In this document: in pieces, positions 11,601-32,847 of the stretch
Layout of the letters: every line of letters begins with the position of its first letter
Numbering within the stretch: position 1 is the first letter of the stretch
NCBI GenBank assembly: GCA_036768485.1
Contig: JAVLUZ010000271.1
Span: 310,001-374,000, forward strand
DNA length: 64,000 nt
Reading direction: 5' to 3'
From: Mermis nigrescens
Lineage: Eukaryota > Nematoda > Enoplea > Mermithida > Mermithidae
Notes under the pieces: model-generated
The model's input: the letters and a program-made list of their open reading frames with translations, nothing else
Told to the model about the DNA's origin: nothing
The model's database searches: none
Translations under genes and position numbers: made by a program

Positions 11601-11644
11601 CAAAAGTATCGTATCGTGAGTTTGAAAATACGCGCAAACGAATT

Positions 11645-11850
11645 CGAATGCTATTTCTTGCTATCTCTGGGGGAATGGGGGAGGGGGGGGGTCCGCACCC
11701 CCCCCCAAAATTCAGAAAAATCGAACTTTTTACACGTTATTTTTTGCTATATTTGGTTTTTTTGGGCTTGGTCCCCCAAAAATTGGTGTGTATCCCCCAA
11801 AAATGGGACGGCCAGCTACATGCCTCTTTCTTGTACTTTATGGTTTACGA
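11645..11850 (+). mobile_element. Diverged family-A MITE
   Basis: Follows family-A order: CTATCTCTGGGGG start, GGTCCGCACCCCCC, TTTTTACACGTTATTTT, TTTGGGCTTGGTCCCCC, and the right end GGGACGGCCAGCTACATGCCT. The outside octamers ATTTCTTG (left) and CTTTCTTG (right) differ by one base, suggesting an eroded 8-bp target duplication and a left end that has lost the CAGGCA start. Confidence 0.6.
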
Positions 11851-12029
11851 TCCGACGATATCCGTCTTAATGAATTAGTTAGATGTAAGAAATTTTTCAT
11901 GAGATCCAATTGAAGCGTTGCAGGCTTATTTAGGCAAAGTAGAGGTGGCCAGAGAGGGTGAGATCTAGGAATGGTTATATAGTACATTTTGCTCATTAGT
12001 TTTTGTAAAAGGTCTCTTTGTATACACAT

Positions 12030-12240
12030 ATACTAAGATGGTCTCTAAAATCCAAAAATCAATGTATATACATTCTGTTCATGTAAATTTCAGGGTGCTA
12101 CAATATGGCATGACAGCATTTTATGTGCAGTAAATTGGGTTTCTTGACTTGTGTAAGTGGATTGTAGCCAATTTTTTGGTTTCCTGCGATGAGAATAGGA
12201 AAATGTATTAATACGGCGCGACGCGCCGGAAATTTTTGAT
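12030..12240 (-). mobile_element. Family-C MITE fragment, reverse orientation
   Basis: On the minus strand the blocks of family C appear in order: the hairpin (GGCGCGACGCGCC, 12217 on the + strand), CCAATTTTTTGGTTTCCTG, GCAGTAAATTGGGTTTCTTGAC, and GTGCTACAATATGGCATGACAGC. The last two match the 10.4-kb fragment. No open frame and no target duplication seen. Confidence 0.5.
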
Positions 12241-12381
12241 ATTTTTACCATCTTCGGGTATAATTTTCAGCATTTTCTCCGCGGTGAGCTCAAAAATTGT
12301 CCTGTATTACCTCTCGTTTTCTCATTATCGCCTGACAGTACCTGATTGTCCAAAACTTCTGGTATTAGTGATACCCTTATC

Positions 12382-13185
12382 CAGGCCCGTAGCCAGGATT
12401 TTATTTCGGGGGGGGGCGAAAATTTTTGAGGCCAGATATCTCAGGAACTATTAGGAGATGGGCGAAAATAAATACAGTTTTGAACGTATCTCGGCGAGCT
12501 CTATACCACGGTGAAGAAAAATCTCAACGAAAAAATTAAAAAATTTTTACCTTATTTCATATTGATATACAGCAAATTTATCATTTAAGCTGATTTCTAA
12601 TAACTTAATCGACGAATTATTTGTTATCTTTTGCCTTTATACTTAATCATTGTGCTTCACAGAGAAAAAGAATACGGATAACGAATGATTCGGCGCCAAG
12701 CGCCGAAAAAATTGACATATTCTGTAAGTCAAGTTCGAATTTAGCGGTTTTTGAGCGGGTCAGAAGACAAAAAACCTATATAAACAATAAATACGGCGCG
12801 AAGCGCGGAAAAAATTTCATGTTTTCCATGTCATAACTCAAATTTGAGCTGTTTTGAGTGAGCTAGAAGGCAAAAACTATAGCTAATCAATAAATCCGGC
12901 GCAGAGCGTTAGAAAAAAATTGACATACTCTCTACGTCTAACTCAAATTTGAGCGATTTTTAGCGGTTTAGAAGACAAAACTTCACATAAACAATAAATC
13001 GGGCTCGAAGCGCCGGAAAATTTTGAGTTTACTAGCTCAAAAGTACGCTAAAACCTGTTTTGGCGGTGTTTAAGACCCACTTCGCCAATTTTTCATTTTT
13101 CCCTTTGGGGGACCCTTGGGAAAAACGAAAATTTTCCCATTTCGGGAGGGGGCAGGCCCCCCCCGCCCCCCTGGATACTTGCCTG
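12382..13185 (+). mobile_element. Family-F MITE, 804 bp, with internal 103-bp tandem repeats; TSD CCCTTATC
   Basis: The element starts CAGGCCCGTAGCCAGG and ends CCTGGATACTTGCCTG, with perfect octamers CCCTTATC at 12374-12381 and 13186-13193. The interior holds four units at an exact 103-bp spacing (hairpin cores starting near 12691, 12794, 12897 and 13000). Each unit has a GGCGCGAAGCGCC-like palindrome, then AAAATTGACAT, then AATTTGAGC..TTTTGAGC, AGAAGACAAAA and AACAATAAAT. GGGGGGGCGA-like G-runs sit at the left end and a GGGGGCAGG C/G-rich run at the right. No transposase frame; hAT-like by target duplication. Confidence 0.87.
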
Positions 13186-13194
13186 CCCTTATCT

Positions 13195-14280
13195 CTCCCC
13201 TCTTTGCCCATGTGTGATCGCACGCAAATTTTATTTTGATTTTTCTTATGTAACTAACTCCTTAATTTTCATAATCTCATATCCACAAATGCACAGCATG
13301 GGCATTTTTGTTGAGGTACTGCCGTTTTTCTTCCTAAAGTGCCTTTTTGGCCCCGAAAACGGTGGTTAATGCGTCCGGAACGCCATCTCTTCGATGTTTC
13401 TGACAAGGTAAAAACATTCAAAAATATCGTAAAATTTTGAAAAAAAAATAAAACAAATCGAACAATATACCAATCAGTGATCGTACAGGGTCAGATATTC
13501 ACCCCCGGTCGGGGTCGGGGATGAAAAACCCCGGTTTTCGGGGTCGGGATTGAAGATTAACACTTAACATCGCATGATTTCATACCAATTTAATAAGGAT
13601 AAACATTATAGATCGTTTTGGCATTGACGTAATTAAGTAGTGAATGAATTTTTAATTCAATGTGAAATATAAATTAATTTAAGCTAGCAGACAGAACAAA
13701 GTAATTCTAAGGATCAAACGGAGGCTAGCGCGCGGATAGATGGAGGTTAACGCATAATATAATAAATCCATGGTGTATTTTTACGAATGACGCACATTCG
13801 ATTCTATCTGAAAACGTATTTCTTTTTAAAATTTGTAAGTTGCCCATATTCTGCACTTTAACAGGTACGTTTAGGTATCTTATTGATTTCGTGTAATGTG
13901 TAATGTATTTCGTGTAATGTATTTCGTGTAATGCATCTTGCTATTTTTCGATTAACGTTGCTAAGTATTTTCTTACGGGTGCAGTGGGAATTTTGGCAAT
14001 TGGGGTTCCTGATGCAATCTGAGTTGCGGATTTGTTTGCTTTTAGCGTTCTATTTAGCTATTGGTGCAAAGGTTTAGTTACCGACCACCAAGACACTATA
14101 TTCTTTGAACAGTTGACGAAATATGTAATAAATATCAAAGTTTGCCTAATCATTTTCATCGCACTGAGTGTGGCCTTATATTGGACAGCAGAGTTTTGCA
14201 TTAAGCTTGCACAGCTTATATACACATTAGGGGAGAGTGTATTACTTCCCGCTGAAGGGCCAATGGTGGTATAGGCGTAC
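13195..14280. other. No gene recognised; G-rich palindromic words
   Basis: 13290-13400 resembles the left part of family D (GCACAGCATGGGC, AAGTGCCTTTTTGGC). 13503-13555 is a cluster of CGGGGTCGGGG and ACCCCGG words that can pair with each other. A + strand frame at 14032-14274 has two hydrophobic stretches but no family resemblance, and its minus-strand shadow is longer. Confidence 0.4.
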
Positions 14281-14284
14281 GTGT

Positions 14285-14700
14285 TTTTGAGGGAGTGGGT
14301 TTGGGGGTTAGCCACCCCCCCGTATAGCTTACCCCCCATGCCCGCGAAATGGCTGCGAACCCCCTCGTAATTGTCGATTTTTCGTAAAAATGTAAAAGTG
14401 TGCTTTTTTGGCGTTTTAGCCCATTTTTGGAATAAAAGTCTCAAATTTTCGGCGCTTCGTGCCATATACACATTTTTCGACTATATTTTGTTCGGCTTTA
14501 CTCGATTTTTTCAAATTTTTTCGGGATTTGTTTTCATATTTTTATGTTTTAAAACGTACGAGCATTGTATAATACTTCAAAAATAGTGTTTTTGACGTGT
14601 ACCCATAATTTTTTAGCCCAAAAGGGCATTTTAAAAAAATTTTTCGGTCCTGACCATCCCTCCCATTATTCGCATGCTATACATACATGGGCACAGGGTC
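14285..14700 (-). mobile_element. Diverged family-D MITE, reverse orientation
   Basis: Contains GGGGGTTAGCC and CCCCTCGTAATTG at the left, GGCGCTTCGTGCC hairpin at 14451, TTTTTGACGTGTACCC, and a CATACATGGGCAC right end near 14683. This is the family-D order on the minus strand. Too diverged to place ends or a target duplication. Confidence 0.45.
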
Positions 14701-15540
14701 AATGCAGGGTCAAGTTACTTGACCCTGGCGGCTAAGCAACCCCGGAATCCCGCAGGGGGAACCGGACCAACCCCGCAAGAGTTTTGAAAATTTCGTCGAA
14801 AAAATAAGGCAAAATTGAGGCTGAAATGGATGAAAATTGAAAATTTTTTCAAAAGTGCTTGAAATTGATCATAAAGTTGTGGAATAACGTATTTTTAACG
14901 CTCTTTCAGCATTATACTAGGTTTTGAGGTCGTTTTGGCCCTAACAGCTCAATTTTCTTCCCGCCGCCAGATCGACCATGCTCTCCACCAATGGTCATGC
15001 ATGACTGACCCCGCAGGTTCCAGGGGAGTCATTTGACCCCGAAAAACCTGAGCATGCCCACGCATGATGTCATATATTATGGTAGTAGGCATTGGGCGGT
15101 TTAGGGGTTTCCTTTCTGCCCTCCCCAGAACGACCCCCATGTGTTTGTCCACTCCCCTCCCAGAATTTGCGATTGTCCTAGAAATTCGTAGAGAATGTGA
15201 TGTTTTAAACGTTTTTAGCTATCTGATGGCTCAATAGCGTCGGATTACAACATGACTTGTTGTAAAGTGCAAATGAAAAGCCGGTCGTTCGAATGAACTC
15301 TGACGCTCACTTGCACGGAATGCAATGAAAAATTTGAAAATATTGGGAAAATTAGCAAAAATTCGGGTTTCGAACACAATTTTTGCTTGTTAAAGTGCTT
15401 TTTGCAACAAAATCCTCAATATTTCCAGTGTTTTCACTAACTTCAATGAATGTATTATTATCTTAGGTTTTTTCAAATTAAAGATAAAATTGCTGACAAA
15501 TTGTTTTATTGAGTGTAAATGGAGAAAATAGTGCTGCAAA
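14701..15540. other. No gene recognised
   Basis: Short scattered words shared with the MITE families (CCCCGC, TTTGACCCC) but no complete element. No supported reading frame on either strand. Confidence 0.35.
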
Positions 15541-15544
15541 GAAA

Positions 15545-15945
15545 TTCCGGGGGGGGGGCAAAATTTTAAAGTGCCTCTTGTGGGGCTAAAAACGGCGGAT
15601 ACGCGTCAAAAATATCGTCTTCCCACATTTTTTACCACCATCTCTTTCTAGAACAAAAAGACAAACAAATTTAGAAAAAAAGTAAAAAATCGATTAAATC
15701 GAACAAAATATAGTCAAAAAAATTGTGAAGTGAATGATAAGAAAATTGAAAAAAATTTAGAAAAACTAATGCGTGGAGCGTTGAAAATTTGGCGCTTTTG
15801 AGCAAATGGATACTAAAAACATTTAGAAGGCACTTTTTTCTGAATTTTTTGGAAACTTCCAGAAAGTCGCTAATTCTGGGGTTTTAAAAATTTCTGTGTA
15901 AAGGGGTGAAACCCCACCAATCCCCCTAACCAAGATCGTCATAAC
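15545..15945 (+). mobile_element. Diverged family-D MITE
   Basis: Shares block order with the intact copy that follows at 16045: GGGGGGG-rich start, AAAGTGCC..TTG.GG.CTAAAAA.GGCGGATACGCGTC, TCTAGAACAAAAAGAC, TTGGCGCTTTTGAGCAAATGGATA, and a GGGGTGAAACCCC end. Terminal repeats are eroded. Non-coding. Confidence 0.5.
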
Positions 15946-16044
15946 TAATGACCTGGCTTTTATCGCAAACCGTGGAAATTACTCTGTATTTTTCATTTGC
16001 ATGCGCGCAAATAGGGCTAGTGCAAAAAAACAGCACGTCCTGGG

Positions 16045-16450
16045 CATACATGCTCAGCATGGGAATTCTGGGGGGGTGAAAACCTAAAGTGCCTTTTTTG
16101 GGCCCAAAAATGGCCGGCACGCGTTAAAAAACATCGTTTTTTAGCGTTTCTGATGATACTCTATCCTTCTAGAGCATAAAATCATGAAAAAAATTTCGAA
16201 AAAAGTCGAATAAATTGACCAATATATCGCTTAAAACATGAATATATGGCGCGAAGCGCCGAAAATTCGGCGATTTTGAGCAAATAGATAGCCAAAAACC
16301 CTTAAAAAGACTTTTTCTACCAATTTTCAGGTAAGTTTAGGAAACTTTTGAAAAATCGCCAATTCTGGGGGGGATGAAAAATTTTTTGCGGGGGGTGTAA
16401 AAATGATTCTGCGGGGGTGAAAACTCCCCCAACCCCCAAGATCATGTATG
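16045..16450 (+). mobile_element. Family-D MITE, 406 bp, TSD GTCCTGGG
   Basis: Starts CATACATGCTCAGCATGGGA and ends GATCATGTATG, so the outer CATACATG is inverted at both ends. Perfect octamers GTCCTGGG flank it at 16037-16044 and 16451-16458. The interior has the TGGCGCGAAGCGCCG hairpin at 16249, AGCAAATAGATAGCCAAAA, and GGGGTGAAAACTCCCCC near the right end. The copy at 21403-21811 is nearly the same along its whole length, implying recent activity of this family. No open frame. Confidence 0.88.
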
Positions 16451-16911
16451 GTCCTGGGTAACAATGTTGTCTTCTGATTTTTCTATATTATTTATTTCTT
16501 CATCTTTCCCTATCAAAGTTTTCACTGCTTTCTATTCTGATATATTTATTTACCTGACTTCGTTTAAGCCGTTTTTTCCTCCTTTTAAACTTATTTTTAT
16601 TGCGCAGTCTTTACGTATCAAAATATTCGATTCGCTTTCGTTCTATCGGCGAAAGCGTTAAATTTATATATTTTTCCTTCCTAATCCGCTAAAATCTCCG
16701 CTCAATTTACACAAAAATGGTCTTTTTTCGACGGAGAAAAACTCTTAATTGCGCGTATTGCCGGTTTGAGCTCTCTTCGTTCTATTTTATTCGCAATTTT
16801 ACCGTGCGACTATAGTACGAATGTTAAAACTCTGTCTGGTTTATTAGCGCGGCAAATATAAATGTAGTGTAGTCATTGTGTAGAGTCTTTTAGGATAGGA
16901 CGAGTATTTAC

Positions 16912-17038
16912 CAATATCAGGCGACGCAACATCCTTTTCCGCCATATCTTTTTCCACTAGTAATAAAACGTTTAATTTTGCGCTACGTTTCGGAAAAATA
17001 GGCTCTACTTCCATCTTCCAGAACGTCGCGTCGCCCGC
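16912..17038 (-). CDS. Possible internal exon of an unidentified minus-strand gene
   Basis: On the minus strand a segment begins after a TTAAACAG acceptor and runs 42 codons plus one base to a GTAAAT donor. The translation starts AGDATFWKMEVEPIF, continues with PKRSAKLN and VLLLVEKDMAEKDV, and ends ASPDI. It reads like a soluble protein and uses CG-containing codons (GCG, ACG, TCG, CCG), as the Rap1 exons do. The frame is open to 17059 in genomic DNA. No family is recognised, and neighbouring exons were not found, so a lone open stretch remains possible. Confidence 0.3.
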
Positions 17039-17633
17039 CTGTTTAATTTTTTCACACAAAATGTGCGATTTTGTATAAATAGCACGTGGCGTAGGTAAGG
17101 CAGACGAGGGTTTTTTATTGGGCGTTCATTATAGGACCGACGCTATGTCATCCTAATATCGCGTTCGCGTATAAATAGTTATTTTGGTAGTAACGCCGCG
17201 TATAAGGTAAATAAATGGCGTTTTTGTTGTTGTTTTGCTTGTTTATTCGTCACGGTTGTCAATTGGTTTTATGCGTGGCGTATATACTCTTCCCGATTGT
17301 TTACTTTTTAGCTCGAATGTTACCGATCGCGGAGTCAATACTTGAAATATGAATCATTTTATCTGACGATTATTCGTAAATTTCGAATGTGTCGAAAAAA
17401 GCGGGCCCAACTTCTTTGCCTTTGCACGGATTTTAGCGAATTTTTTTAAAATTTAGGCTACCTACGTTGAGTATTTCGACCCGAGCGCGGATTTAGAGGG
17501 TGCGGGGGTGCGATTCCCCCTGTCGTTGAAAAATAGTCGGGCGCATTAAAGATTAATGTGAATTTTTACATGATTTTAGCTATTTTTTATCATAGTTTTC
17601 CAAGGTTTCCCGGCGCTTCGCCCCGGGTAGTAC

Positions 17634-18141
17634 GATTGGGATGCACAACCGCCCCTTAATTGACAACCGCCGCATGGTACGGAACCGCCGCAATCGCTAT
17701 TACAGAAAAGTGTATTAGATCAGTCAGATACGTGTACATGTAAAACATATAACTTATGCTCGGTTCTCGCTTAATTAAACCAAATTTAGTAAGAGGCGAT
17801 TTTTTGGAATCATAATTTACCAACTAGGAAACGCCGTATTCGCTAACCCGAAACTTTTTAGCTTAAACTTTTGAACTCTTTTCTCCTTTGCCAATTAGTG
17901 TGAATTTCAAGCGCCGAAAATTTGACACTTCTGAGCCAAAAATGGGCTGAAATAGCTCCACTTTCTTCAACTTTACGAAGAATCCACAATTCTTGGAGTT
18001 TTGGCCATTTTGCGGGAGGAGGGGCGTCAAACCCCTCCAAAAGCACGTACGTACGCATGCAACGCGTTTAGCGCTTCATGAACTATTCGGCGGTTCTGTA
18101 CTCTGCGGCGGTTGTGAAGTATGAGGCGGTTGTGCATCCGA
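17634..18141. mobile_element. Unclassified element with AACCGCC-rich terminal inverted repeats
   Basis: GGATGCACAACCGCC at 17639-17653 is the exact complement of GGCGGTTGTGCATCC at 18125-18139. The pairing continues inward through ACAACCGCCGCA / TGCGGCGGTTGT and GTACGGAACCGCCG / CGGCGGTTCTGTAC, so each terminus contains three AACCGCC sub-repeats. A 12-bp direct repeat CCCGGGTAGTAC lies just outside both ends (17622-17633 and 18142-18153), 5 and 2 bases from the inverted repeats. The interior includes a family-D-like stretch (GCGCCGAAAATTTGACACTTCTGAGCC region). No coding frame. Confidence 0.7.
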
Positions 18142-19129
18142 CCCGGGTAGTACTCATCGTAGGTAGCGCGGCGTTAGTGCATACATAATATACTTGGTTA
18201 CCCCAACATATGCGCCCCTACCACTATAACGGGACACATTTGGGTGATGTGATTTTTTAAAGAAAGATAATTAAAAAATTCGCTGCTGGTGTTTTTTTGT
18301 TTTTCTTTACACTCGACACCGACTGTGTAAACAATGTGTAAAGTCTAGGCTTGACGGTATAACATATAGCAGATTTTGTCGCTTTTTTCCAAGACTTGTA
18401 GACAACTCAGTATAAATGACTCACACAATTTAATGGCATAGATTTGTAGAGAAAGGAATTTTCCAGATAGCACATTCTTTGTTTTTTTGAATTTCTTATT
18501 AGTACTCGAATGGGAGTATAAACAATGTGAGGATCTGGGGGTGAAAAAAACATTTTGGTCGAGTTTCTGACTTGTTTATGTCTGCAACAAGTCCGGTTTT
18601 GAGTTTGAAGGATATTTTTCTAATAGAAAAGTACTACGCTCAAGGGTTACTTTCTGCACACTTTATCTTCCCTTTTTTGATTGGTCAATATCTCAAATAT
18701 TTTGCGAAACAGAAGTTTTCCACACTCAAACGTACTACGATTTAAAGGCTGCAAATTGGTCCAAACTGAATTTTTTTACACTTAATGGGTATTTGTTTAG
18801 ATTTTTAAAGTTTACAATACGGTGGATGGTTTAAAAATACGTTATTGTCTCTTTCTTTATTCACCACTCTCTCCGTTGAGAAGCTGAGATAGGTCGAATA
18901 GAATAAAAAAGTACTTTCTGTGGGGTATATATACCTTTCAGCAATTTTCTCGAGTCTAAAAATATACCAGGAATCAAACGTGACACGCCACTTTGGCGCG
19001 TTTGTTTACACTCAACAGTGGCGTAAAGTGGTTTACATCTAATATTTCTTCGTCTTCAGGCCATTGTGAAGATTTAATTTTTTCATGAATGTCTATTGTA
19101 ATATCAGAGTAATATGAGAATATCCGGCT

Positions 19130-19600
19130 AAAATCTTCTTTACACTCGGTGGTCGTGTAAATTTTACGCTACAAATTAAATTTTATTCTAGAGCATGGCG
19201 GAAGCTTGATTCTTTCCCAAAATGTTCTACGTAACGTCAGAATCGCAAATATGACTGTCAGTTTTATCTTCACCACGTAGTTGTGTAAAGTTTGCAATAT
19301 TCATTTATTGTTAATGTGTAAAGTTTACGTTACAAATTTATTTTACTTTCAGAGCGCTGCAAAACGTGAATTTTTTCCAAATATGTTCCGTAAGGTCAGA
19401 AATACGAATCTAAATGTATATTTTCTTTACACCCAGTAGTTGTGTAAAGTTTATCACTGCAAATTAAGGTTAGTTATCAGAGCGTTGCAGAAGCTTGATT
19501 TTTCTTCAAAATGTTCCACGTATGTAACGTAAGGATTACGAATCTGAGTGCAAGTGTGCTTTACACCCAATAAATGCGTAAAGCTTATGCTGAAAATCTT
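19130..19600. repeat. ~130-bp tandem units in the foldback arm
   Basis: Units begin near 19137, 19270, 19430 and 19555. Each has CTTTACAC.CA.TA.TTGTGTAAAGTTTA, then CTACAAATTAA, AGAGCGTTGCAGAAGCTTGATTTTT, CAAAATGTTCCACGTAACGTCAGAAT and ACGAATCTGAGTGTA-like blocks. Each unit therefore contains a small TTTACAC/GTGTAAA inverted pair. Related units occur reversed at 43000-43460 and directly at 54262-54545. Confidence 0.75.
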
Positions 19601-20470
19601 TGATCTGTTTAAATACGTTAAGGTTGTCGTGTTTAGAAAAGATAGTGCTGATGTTCAGAGCAATATACGTTTCCCGCGTTCTTTGACTGTTGTCATTATT
19701 GTGGCATGTTGCCGTATGTGTTCACTGACTGATTTACTCATGCTTATTAAACGTAGGGTACTAGCAAAGAAATATGCTCCGATGGAACAAGAAAGACGAA
19801 TATACATGGGATTATGGATTACTAAGGATGTAAAAGGGGAAATGGGAAAAATCTACCATATGGCATATGCAATTTGTTAAAAACCAGACTTCCTCTAAGC
19901 AACGCAAAAAATCGGAGTATATTCTGCGGCCTGTGAAAAAAGGTAATCTTCTTTAATTTTATTTTCAATGTTTCACATAAGAGTGCATAAACATAATCTA
20001 AAATGTGTATTTTTGTAAACTGCTTGCAAGTTGCGACGCTGACTTGCTTCGTATCGTGACTGATAGAAAACTATGTGCAATTGTATTTAAAGCTGTTTTG
20101 TTTTGTTATCATTAGCATTATAGCAAGCAAGTCTGGCGTCAATTAATTAGTGCACACAATCGTTACGGGCATGCAAGCTTACCTACATGTACTCTGTTTC
20201 ACTTAAGCTTATGCGTTTCCTACCGCTTTAAACCAACAATTTTTGTCGATTGCCTTGAATGTGTCGATGTTTGCTATTTCATTCAATTGCCTTACAAAGT
20301 CACTGCTAGTTTACTCCATCTACTTTTGAATAGCTACTGCTTAGCTAAGTTGTTGCATTTTCAATCGTTTTTGGTTCAACACTTTATTTGAATCTGTCGG
20401 CCGCAGAATATACTTAGATTTATTGAGTTGCATAGAGAAAGTCTGGTTTTCAATAAATTTTGCGACTTTA

Positions 20471-20696
<226 letters not shown>

Positions 20697-20799
20697 CTTT
20701 TTCCTCATCCCCTCCTTTTACATCTTTGATACTCCGTAGTCCCAAGTATATTCGTCTTTTTTGTTCTATCGGAGCATCTTTCTTTGCTAGTTAATGACA

Positions 20800-21395
20800 T
20801 CTACCCACTTTCTTGGCGCCTTGAAAACCTTATGCTTACGTAGAAATAGTAGTTTATGTGCGAAACAAGGATTTTGTAGTTCTTACAATGATTTCTCGGG
20901 TATTTTTTTGCCTTTTGTGCCGATTTCCGCACCGATTTTGCGCGCTTTTTGTAGAAAGGTTTCGGAAGTTGTTGACATTTTTGCGGATCACAAATGATTC
21001 TGTCTATCAAAAGACGGCGAGAACAGCTATTTTAAACGTAATGAACGGATTTTTGGACAACTTTTGTCAGGAAAATTTGGGATGCCGCTCCCCCTGTCAG
21101 AAAATCCTGAATCCGTCACTGTTTGGATCCAAAACAGGTCAACAAAGTTAATCTTTGTTCAGTTGCGAAATGTCTTTTTTGAATGTTTGTCGCTTTTTTA
21201 AGCTTCCTTTTTTTCATAAAAGTTTTTAGATCCTTTGCGTGAGTTTTTAGTTATTCATCTATTGTTAATCAAAGAATCAACTTGGTATCTGAATGTTATT
21301 TACTTGTTGACATAAACATACAAACATGTAACAGCTGGAAATTTAGGGAATAGTAGGGTCCTGGCGATTTTAGAGAGTACAGGGAGGGTATATAT
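20800..21395. other. No gene recognised
   Basis: A + frame at 20858-21151 is open but has no recognisable domain, and a MITE-like GGGATGCCGCTCCCCCTGTCAGAAAATCC phrase lies inside it. Otherwise AT-rich sequence. Confidence 0.35.
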
Positions 21396-21402
21396 AGATG
21401 AT

Positions 21403-21811
21403 TATACATGCACAGCATGGGAATTCTGGGGGGGGGGGTTGAAAACCTAAAGTGCCTTTTCTGGGCCAAAAAATGGCCGGTACGCGTTAAAAAACATCGT
21501 TTTTTGGCGTTTCTGACGATACTCTATCATTCTAGAGCATAAAATTATGAAGAAAATTCCGAAAAAAGTCGAATAAATTCACCAATATATCGCTTAAAAC
21601 ATGAATATACGGCGCGAAGCGCCGAAAATTTGGCGATTTTGAGCAAATAGATAGCCAAAACCCTTTAAAAGACACTTTTTCTACCAATTTTCAGGTAAGT
21701 TTAGGAAACTTTCAAAAAATCGTCAATTCTGGGGGAGGTGAAAATTTTTTTGCGGAGGGTGAAAAATGATTCTGCGGGGGGTGAAAACCCCCTTCCTCAA
21801 GATCATGTATG
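21403..21811 (+). mobile_element. Family-D MITE, 409 bp, TSD TAGATGAT
   Basis: Begins TATACATGCACAGCATGGGA and ends GATCATGTATG, flanked by perfect octamers TAGATGAT at 21395-21402 and 21812-21819. Contains the GGCGCGAAGCGCCG hairpin at 21611. It matches the copy at 16045-16450 almost throughout, including AGCAAATAGATAGCCAAAA and TTTCTACCAATTTTCAGGTAAG. It sits about 600 bp upstream of the Rap1 start codon. Non-coding. Confidence 0.88.
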
Positions 21812-22424
21812 TAGATGATTCCAAATTTTAGTCCAAAGATGACAAACAAAACACCTGAGAGTTGCTGAGAAAAATTCGCAGTTTTCGCCCAAATCCGGGC
21901 ATCAAAAATTTTCCGACTTTGCTTAGAATGATCCCTCATTCCCCTGTACATGATCGTAAAACTTGCAAATGTTTTGAAAATTTTTCTTTCATAAGTTGTT
22001 TACGAGATATTATTGCCTCCTAAATTCGGATATTATATCGAACAGAGAAAATAATAGCCCAAGCCGCTTAATTTGGCAATACGGAATTCGTAGGTACTCG
22101 TACTGCTTGATTATTGACATTTTAGCTATTTGTTGATTAATAAAATCAATTAGGAACGCAAAAAAGGCATAAAACATTCATTCGCCCTAAATTTGAGGAA
22201 AAAGGAAAAAATCCAGTTTCTAAGCAGGACGGATAGCCGACCTTGAACAGGGGATCCTCATTTCCCGCTTATTCCTCGTTGTAAAAAAATCGTGATGCAA
22301 TATTTGGCATTTTGTATTATTGTAGACGTTTAGGATTATTAGTTGCGAATAAAACAATACTGATTCATTCCTTTATATACATCGTCATAATTATCATTAC
22401 ACGAGCTGCTTTTGTCTATGTGCA

Positions 22425-31879
<9,455 letters not shown>

Positions 31880-31899
31880 GAAAAAATGATACAGAGCGT

Positions 31900-32300
31900 T
31901 GACGTCATCATATAATTTTTTTCTGTGGAATCGAATCAGCGTAAATCATAAACCCTTGCTGATTTCAAACTTCGTTCCGACTTAGTAAGGGATGAGCCTA
32001 CTTGAATGATCTGACGTATATAAGGCTAAAGAAACATCTTTCGACGGGTTTAAGCTTAAAACAACTTCGATTTAGCTTTTTCTGGGAATTAACCTATCCC
32101 ATGGTTGTAATCGGTCCACAGCACGTCTCCCTGGGCCCTGATAGATATTGATTTCAAGGTAGACCCCAGTTTTTTACTATAAAATGCAGTAACTACCGTA
32201 TACATCAAGTATGCACCAATACGGTCGTAGAGTGATTTAATGGATTTTCGACATTATTTGTCTGAATAACTTGTCATAGGCACTATAGTGACGTCACTAT
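31900..32300. promoter_or_regulatory. Two CRE palindromes downstream of Rap1
   Basis: TGACGTCA, the consensus binding site of CREB/ATF proteins, occurs at 31900-31907 and 32289-32296. The second is the centre of a perfect 16-bp palindrome, ATAGTGACGTCACTAT (32285-32300). Function is inference only; no gene start was recognised next to them. Confidence 0.3.
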
Positions 32301-32845
32301 CAACTATTATTGTGTACATGTGCGTGCGCGTGCATTCTTTTAATGTTTATATTCCAAAGTCGCTTATCTACCTGTTTAAAGCATAATCAACTGATTCTTT
32401 ACATATTCGCGATTGAATGTAGACTGTGCATTTCGGTCAAAAACTATTTTTACGACAACTCTGTGGGCTTTGATAGGGCGGAATTGCCATAAATTGCACC
32501 AAATAATTAATTCTAGCGGTCTATCAATTTGTGGGTCTTTTAGATTCTCGGGGTTCCAGATTCCCAAGAACGCGCACGCTGCCTACTAATCAATTTTGGC
32601 CCTATTGACAGAGATATGGCGGTCCTCTGTTGATTCTCAAAGCATTAAGGTGGGTCTCGTCGAGTTGTACTGTATTTGCATGCGTGGGCAGCCATTAAAC
32701 TTGATTGAGGCATGGATTTGATCGTATCCCACCCAAAGTCGGTCATGCCCTCTCCCTGCGGAGTCAACTACCTCTATTTTGGCCCGATAGCCATTTCCAC
32801 GTGCATTTTGCGCTATTTCGGCCAACATTGAAGTTCATTAATACC
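32301..32845. other. No gene recognised
   Basis: Frames on both strands at 32310-32828 are shadows of one another and show no family resemblance. The sequence is less repetitive than its surroundings. Confidence 0.35.
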
Positions 32846-32847
32846 TC

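Noticed and set aside
14058..14471. 137-codon minus-strand frame and its + strand partner
   Set aside because: It starts inside a diverged MITE and has no recognisable domain or splice context.
19548..19880. 110-codon + strand frame
   Set aside because: It lies wholly in the foldback-element arm; the second copy at 42.1 kb does not keep the frame.
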